A stretch of 8,936 bases of DNA, from NCBI GenBank assembly GCA_964353455.1, contig CAYGWP010000276.1, forward strand, positions 1 to 8,936. Reading direction: 5' to 3'. The notes beneath the pieces are model-generated. The model was not told the DNA's origin, made no database searches, and saw only the letters and a list, made by a program, of their open reading frames with translations. The translations under genes and the position numbers were made by a program. Source of the DNA: CAYGWP01 sp964353455 (GTDB lineage: Bacteria > Planctomycetota > Phycisphaerae > FEN-1346). The number at the start of each line of letters is the position of its first letter. Within the stretch, counting starts at the first letter, position 1. Positions 5,858 through 8,936 of this stretch are shown in pieces.

Positions 5858-7660
5858 CTAGCGCGTGAGAAGGAAGTTGTCGATCAGGACCTTGGCGCCG
5901 CTGATCTGGACGCCGGCCGCGCCGCCGGCAAGCGGTCCGACGCCGGCCTGCCCCGTGTCGGTCCAGACGACCTGCCACGAAAGCGGCTCCGCTGTGTCCG
6001 TCCGCCAGAACTTGCCGGCCACACACACGCCCCCGGCCACACGCTGGACACGCAACTTCACGGTGTACCACCACCCGACGGCGGGGACCTCGTCGAGCCG
6101 CACCTGGGCCTGGACCGGCTCCAGCAGGAGCCGCTCGACCCTGCCGGAGGCTGCGCGGCGGGGTTCGCCCTTGGCGGCAAACTGCTCGACGATCCGCAGG
6201 CGGCCCGGCGAGAGTTCCAGAACGTAGCCCGTGTGATCGGCCCTGCGATAAGCGGACACGCCCACCGCGTATTCGCCGTGCGACGCCAGCACCTTCACGT
6301 CCGCCTGGACGGTGTAATCGGTCCAGTCGGCGGGACCCGTCAGGAATTCCGCCCCGGAGAAGTTGACCTCATCCTGTTCGAGGGCCTTGCCGCGCGTCAC
6401 TTCAACGACGCGGAACTCGCTGCCGCGCGTCATCACCAGCGCCCAGTTGCCCGGCTGCTGGCCGACGGTGTACTCGTCGAAATCCTCTGCAAAGAGCGGC
6501 GCGGGCTGCGGCTCGCGGGCCGCCAGCAATTCCATCCGGAACATCCGCGAGACGTACCCCGCCAGATGCTCGTCGTGAACGCGCTGGAAGCACTGCCCCG
6601 CCCCGCGGGCATCAGCCAGTTCGTAACGATAGAGGTATCCGGCGGCAAACCAGTATCGGTCGCGATCTCCGGCGAGGACCTCGAACTGCCTCATCGCCTC
6701 GGCCACATCACGGCTGTCGAGGGCCAGATCGGCCCGGAGAATCCGCATCATCGTGCGGTCGCCGGCCTGGGCCGCGGCCAACACCTTCACCGCCTCTGCC
6801 GGACGGCCGAGCGCCTCCAGGCACCATGCCCGTAGAACAGCGGCGTTGTCGTCGGCAGGAAGTACCCTGAGGGCATCGGCGTAATCGCCGCCCAGAACGT
6901 GGAAGCGAGCCACCGCCATCGCATCGGTCGTCGGCGGCGCCGTCCCTCCGGACGCCGTCGCAACTGCAACGATCGGACGGAAGATCACGGCGGATGCCAG
7001 CATCAGCCACGGCGGCTGCACAGAGGCCGTGCGCGATGCCTCCTCGCACCGCCGCGCCCAGGCGCCGTTGGCAAGGAACTGAAGGTCGGCGGTCTGGCGA
7101 CTCTCGCGCGGACGCTGGCAGATGTAGGCCGCCAGAAGCAGGTCCGACACCTGTTCCGGCATCGGGGCAGGCCGGGCGAGTTCCTCGCCGACGGCCGCGC
7201 GGGCCACGGGTGCCAATTCCACCAGGTCTGCCATCGTCACGGCCGTGCCAGCCTCACGAACCAGTCGGGCCAGCGCCCCGCGCGGCTGAACCTCCTGGGG
7301 CCCGGTCAACTGGAGACCATAGACAATCAGGACCGCGCCGACGACCGCGGCGGCCAGCGGCACGCCGATGCGGACCCAGCGCGACCGCTGGAGACGGACG
7401 GAGAGGGGACGCCTGAACGGTCGGCCGACGAGGCCGTGGACGCGGCCCCTGCGAAGGACGCTCTCGGCGGCCTCGGCCGAGAGTTCCGCCCGCGTCTCGG
7501 CGGCCAGGCGTTCCAGGTCGGCGGCCACCTCGCGGACCTCATCGGCCTCCGAGCGGCAGGCCGGGCACTCAGCCGCATGCCGGCGCAGACGCTCTGCATC
7601 CTCGCGGCCGACGCTGCCGCGCTCCAACTCGAACCACTCATGTTTACGCGGGCACCGCAT
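5858..7660 (-). CDS. Membrane anti-sigma factor with zinc finger and C-terminal jelly-roll domain
   Basis: A 600-residue protein. The N-terminus (1-40) is a zinc-finger anti-sigma domain: MRCPRKHE...HAAECPAC, with likely ligands Cys3, His28, Cys32 and Cys35. A transmembrane helix lies at about 97-117 (basic RSRWVRI before it), placing the rest outside. A mostly helical region (about 130-380) includes TPR-like pieces such as GDYADALRVLPADDNAAVLRAW and LGRPAEAVKVL. The C-terminus (about 390-600) is a beta-rich ConA/DUF1080-like jelly roll: FAEDFDEYTVGQQPGNW, PADWTDYTVQADVKV, GYVLELSPGRLRIVE, WWYTVKLRVQR, VLIDNFLL. Upstream lies the ECF sigma gene, which fits its role: hold the sigma factor at the membrane until a signal arrives. 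ATG 7660 puts the finger at the very start; in-frame ATGs at 7684, 7690 and 7780 are possible, and none has a clear ribosome site. A second hydrophobic stretch (218-237) contains Arg228 and leaves topology uncertain. Confidence 0.8.
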   Translation of the reverse strand: MRCPRKHEWFELERGSVGREDAERLRRHAAECPACRSEADEVREVAADLERLAAETRAELSAEAAESVLRRGRVHGLVGRPFRRPLSVRLQRSRWVRIGVPLAAAVVGAVLIVYGLQLTGPQEVQPRGALARLVREAGTAVTMADLVELAPVARAAVGEELARPAPMPEQVSDLLLAAYICQRPRESRQTADLQFLANGAWARRCEEASRTASVQPPWLMLASAVIFRPIVAVATASGGTAPPTTDAMAVARFHVLGGDYADALRVLPADDNAAVLRAWCLEALGRPAEAVKVLAAAQAGDRTMMRILRADLALDSRDVAEAMRQFEVLAGDRDRYWFAAGYLYRYELADARGAGQCFQRVHDEHLAGYVSRMFRMELLAAREPQPAPLFAEDFDEYTVGQQPGNWALVMTRGSEFRVVEVTRGKALEQDEVNFSGAEFLTGPADWTDYTVQADVKVLASHGEYAVGVSAYRRADHTGYVLELSPGRLRIVEQFAAKGEPRRAASGRVERLLLEPVQAQVRLDEVPAVGWWYTVKLRVQRVAGGVCVAGKFWRTDTAEPLSWQVVWTDTGQAGVGPLAGGAAGVQISGAKVLIDNFLLTR

Positions 7661-7805
7661 AATAGTCCAGCCCCCGAAGATCATCACCATGTTGCGTGAG
7701 TCGCCCGCGCCCCGAGATTCGATCTGGCGCGGTTTCCCAACTCGACGTGCCCCTGGAGCCCGCTTTTCGGACCGGCCCATCCCGCGGACTCTGTAAGTTA
7801 TACGA

Positions 7806-8405
7806 CTAAGTCGGCGTTTCGTGGGCGCCGGTCGAGAATTTTCCGCCGTCTCGTTTTCGATACCGTTTCCGCAGGTATTCCAGGCCGTAGTCCATGCGGC
7901 TGCGCGCGGTGGACTCGGGGCACCCGACAATATCGGCGATCTCGCGGTACGAGAGTTCCTGGAGCGCCCTGAGGACCACGACCTCGCGGTACTGGAGGGG
8001 CAACTCCCCAAGTGCGCGGGTCAGGTACCGGAGTTCCTCCTGTCCGGCAACGCGGTCGTCAGGCTCCGGATCGGCCGGCCCGACGAGGGTCTCGGTGAGT
8101 CCGTGGAAATCGTCGGGCACGACGGCCCGCTTCTTCTTGAGGAAGTCTGTCGCCAGATTCCGCGCGATGGTGTAGAACCACGTGCTGAACCGTTTGGGGT
8201 AGTCGTAGTGGTCGGCCTTCTCGAGGACCCGAAGGAATGCCTCCTGGGCCAGCGACTCCGCCTCGGTGCGGTTGCCGACCAGGCGGTAGAGGTAACTGGT
8301 GATGGGAACGCGGTATCGTGCGAAGAGGGAACTGAAGGCGTCCTCGTCGCGTCGGCGCTGCAAGCGATGCATCAGGTCTTCATCGCTTGCGGTGCGCTCA
8401 TCCAT
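7806..8405 (-). CDS. ECF-type RNA polymerase sigma factor
   Basis: A 199-residue extracytoplasmic-function sigma factor. Region 2 (about 24-93) contains AFSSLFARYRVPITSYLYRLVGN, the core-binding EAESLAQEAFLRVLEKA and the -10-reading STWFYTIARNLATDFLKKKR. An acidic linker (DDRVAGQEEL) leads to region 4 (about 126-182), with the helix-turn-helix LSYREIADIVGCPESTARSRM that reads the -35 box. Region 3 and region 1.1 are missing, as in all ECF factors. The ATG at 8405 overlaps the end of the RND permease gene (ATGGATGA, 8405-8398), so the two are probably translationally coupled. The anti-sigma gene follows 145 bases downstream on the same strand. It likely directs a small regulon that responds to an envelope signal, possibly including its own operon; the promoter would lie outside the window. 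The ECF subgroup cannot be named by eye. Confidence 0.95.
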   Translation of the reverse strand: MDERTASDEDLMHRLQRRRDEDAFSSLFARYRVPITSYLYRLVGNRTEAESLAQEAFLRVLEKADHYDYPKRFSTWFYTIARNLATDFLKKKRAVVPDDFHGLTETLVGPADPEPDDRVAGQEELRYLTRALGELPLQYREVVVLRALQELSYREIADIVGCPESTARSRMDYGLEYLRKRYRKRDGGKFSTGAHETPT

Positions 8406-8936
8406 CCGGACTGCCGCCTTCCGAGGGCGCCAACACGTGCATCCTCCGCAGGAGGCCGTGGAAGCGCTCGCTGAGATTGTGCCCGAAGGTAAACAGAACC
8501 GGCGTCAGAATCAACGTGAAAACCGTGGAGACCAGAAGACCGCCCACTATGACCGCCCCCAGGCCCTGGTACAACTCGGACCCCGGCCCCGGGCGAAAGA
8601 CCAGCGGCAGCATCCCCAGGATGCTCGTCAGGGTGCTCATGAAGATCGGCCGGATGCGGCTATCGACACTGGCGACCACCGCCTCCATCATCGGCAACTT
8701 CTCGTTCTGCATAAAGTTCAGCGCCTGCGCCACCACCAGGATTGCGTTGTTGACGATGATGCCGATGAGGATGATGAACCCCAGCATCGTCACCACGTCG
8801 AGCATGGGCGGCGGCTGGCCGACCACCATCACATTCCACAGGAGCGTCCCCATGAGCATTGCATATCCGCCCACGACCGCCAGCGGCACGGAGAGAATGA
8901 TAACGAGCGGGTGAAGGAAACTCTCGAAGAGCGCGG
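8398..8936 (-). CDS. RND-family efflux permease, C-terminal part
   Basis: The last 178 residues of an AcrB/MdtB/CzcA-like inner-membrane proton-driven exporter; the frame is open through the right edge of the window. Visible are ALFESFLHPLVIILSVPLAVVGG (a typical RND helix, in two pieces), the conserved GFIILIGIIVNNAILVV helix, the RIRPIFMSTLTSILGMLPLVF segment and the final helix GLLVSTVFTLILTPVLFTF. The tail (HNLSERFHGLLRRMHVLAPSEGGSPDG) is cytoplasmic. A GTG at 8889 is only an internal Val codon, not a start. The substrate class (drug or metal) cannot be told, since the proton-relay and periplasmic parts are outside. The stop codon lies inside the start of the sigma factor gene, so pump and regulator share one transcript. 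Confidence 0.93.
   Translation of the reverse strand, partial: ALFESFLHPLVIILSVPLAVVGGYAMLMGTLLWNVMVVGQPPPMLDVVTMLGFIILIGIIVNNAILVVAQALNFMQNEKLPMMEAVVASVDSRIRPIFMSTLTSILGMLPLVFRPGPGSELYQGLGAVIVGGLLVSTVFTLILTPVLFTFGHNLSERFHGLLRRMHVLAPSEGGSPDG

Noticed and set aside
5240..6835. A 531-codon open frame on the + strand
   Set aside because: It overlaps the real metallo-hydrolase gene in another frame, crosses the bidirectional terminator, and runs antisense to the anti-sigma gene; the translation is low-complexity Arg/Pro-rich.
7661..8011. Upstream extension of the anti-sigma frame into the sigma gene
   Set aside because: The extra residues are shadow-like sequence within the sigma gene. The zinc-finger domain begins at ATG 7660. 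Only a modest extension to 7780 is kept as an open question.
1..8936. CRISPR arrays, tRNA or rRNA genes, insertion sequences
   Set aside because: No regularly spaced direct repeats, no cloverleaf or rRNA-like stretch, and no transposase or terminal inverted repeats flanking a mobile gene were seen on either strand.

Overview
The window is GC-rich, tightly packed bacterial DNA. The gene content suits Planctomycetota or a related lineage. The main hints are an ECF sigma factor beside a zinc-finger anti-sigma protein with a long C-terminal arm of the ConA/DUF1080 type, and a secreted planctomycete-style esterase. The phylum is inferred from the style of the proteins; no rRNA or marker phylogeny is present.

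Left part (1-3810, + strand): the 3' end of a dUTPase gene (dut), then a complete ftsK DNA translocase gene starting at GTG after a 45-base gap that can fold into two alternative hairpins. A good rho-independent terminator (2895-2931) closes this unit. A separate gene follows for an exported alpha/beta hydrolase that has the GxSxGG nucleophile and the catalytic His but seems to lack the usual catalytic Asp.

Middle part (3811-5750): a defence or stress-type island. A BrnT-family toxin gene overlaps a gene for an unusual partner. The partner joins an antitoxin-like N-terminus (LRPQYN...GKYAKRY) to an ArsR-type winged helix, in place of the usual ribbon-helix-helix BrnA. A convergent small ORF on the minus strand encodes a 66-residue acidic protein that looks like an orphan antitoxin or conserved small protein. 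A metallo-beta-lactamase-fold (glyoxalase II-like) hydrolase follows, with its own TATAAT box, a near-palindrome at the predicted start of transcription, and a strong Shine-Dalgarno. A long bidirectional terminator ends it.

Right part (5753-8936, minus strand): a gene set read right to left. It holds the C-terminal end of an RND efflux permease, an ECF sigma factor whose start overlaps the permease stop by 8 bases, and a 600-residue membrane anti-sigma protein. The anti-sigma protein has an N-terminal zinc finger, a transmembrane helix, a helical repeat-like region and a C-terminal jelly-roll domain. The layout suggests that a surface or periplasmic signal releases the sigma factor, and that production of the sigma factor is tied to that of the efflux pump.

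The most novel-looking items are the BrnT/ArsR-fusion toxin-antitoxin pair and the RND-sigma-anti-sigma cassette with its sensory jelly-roll domain.
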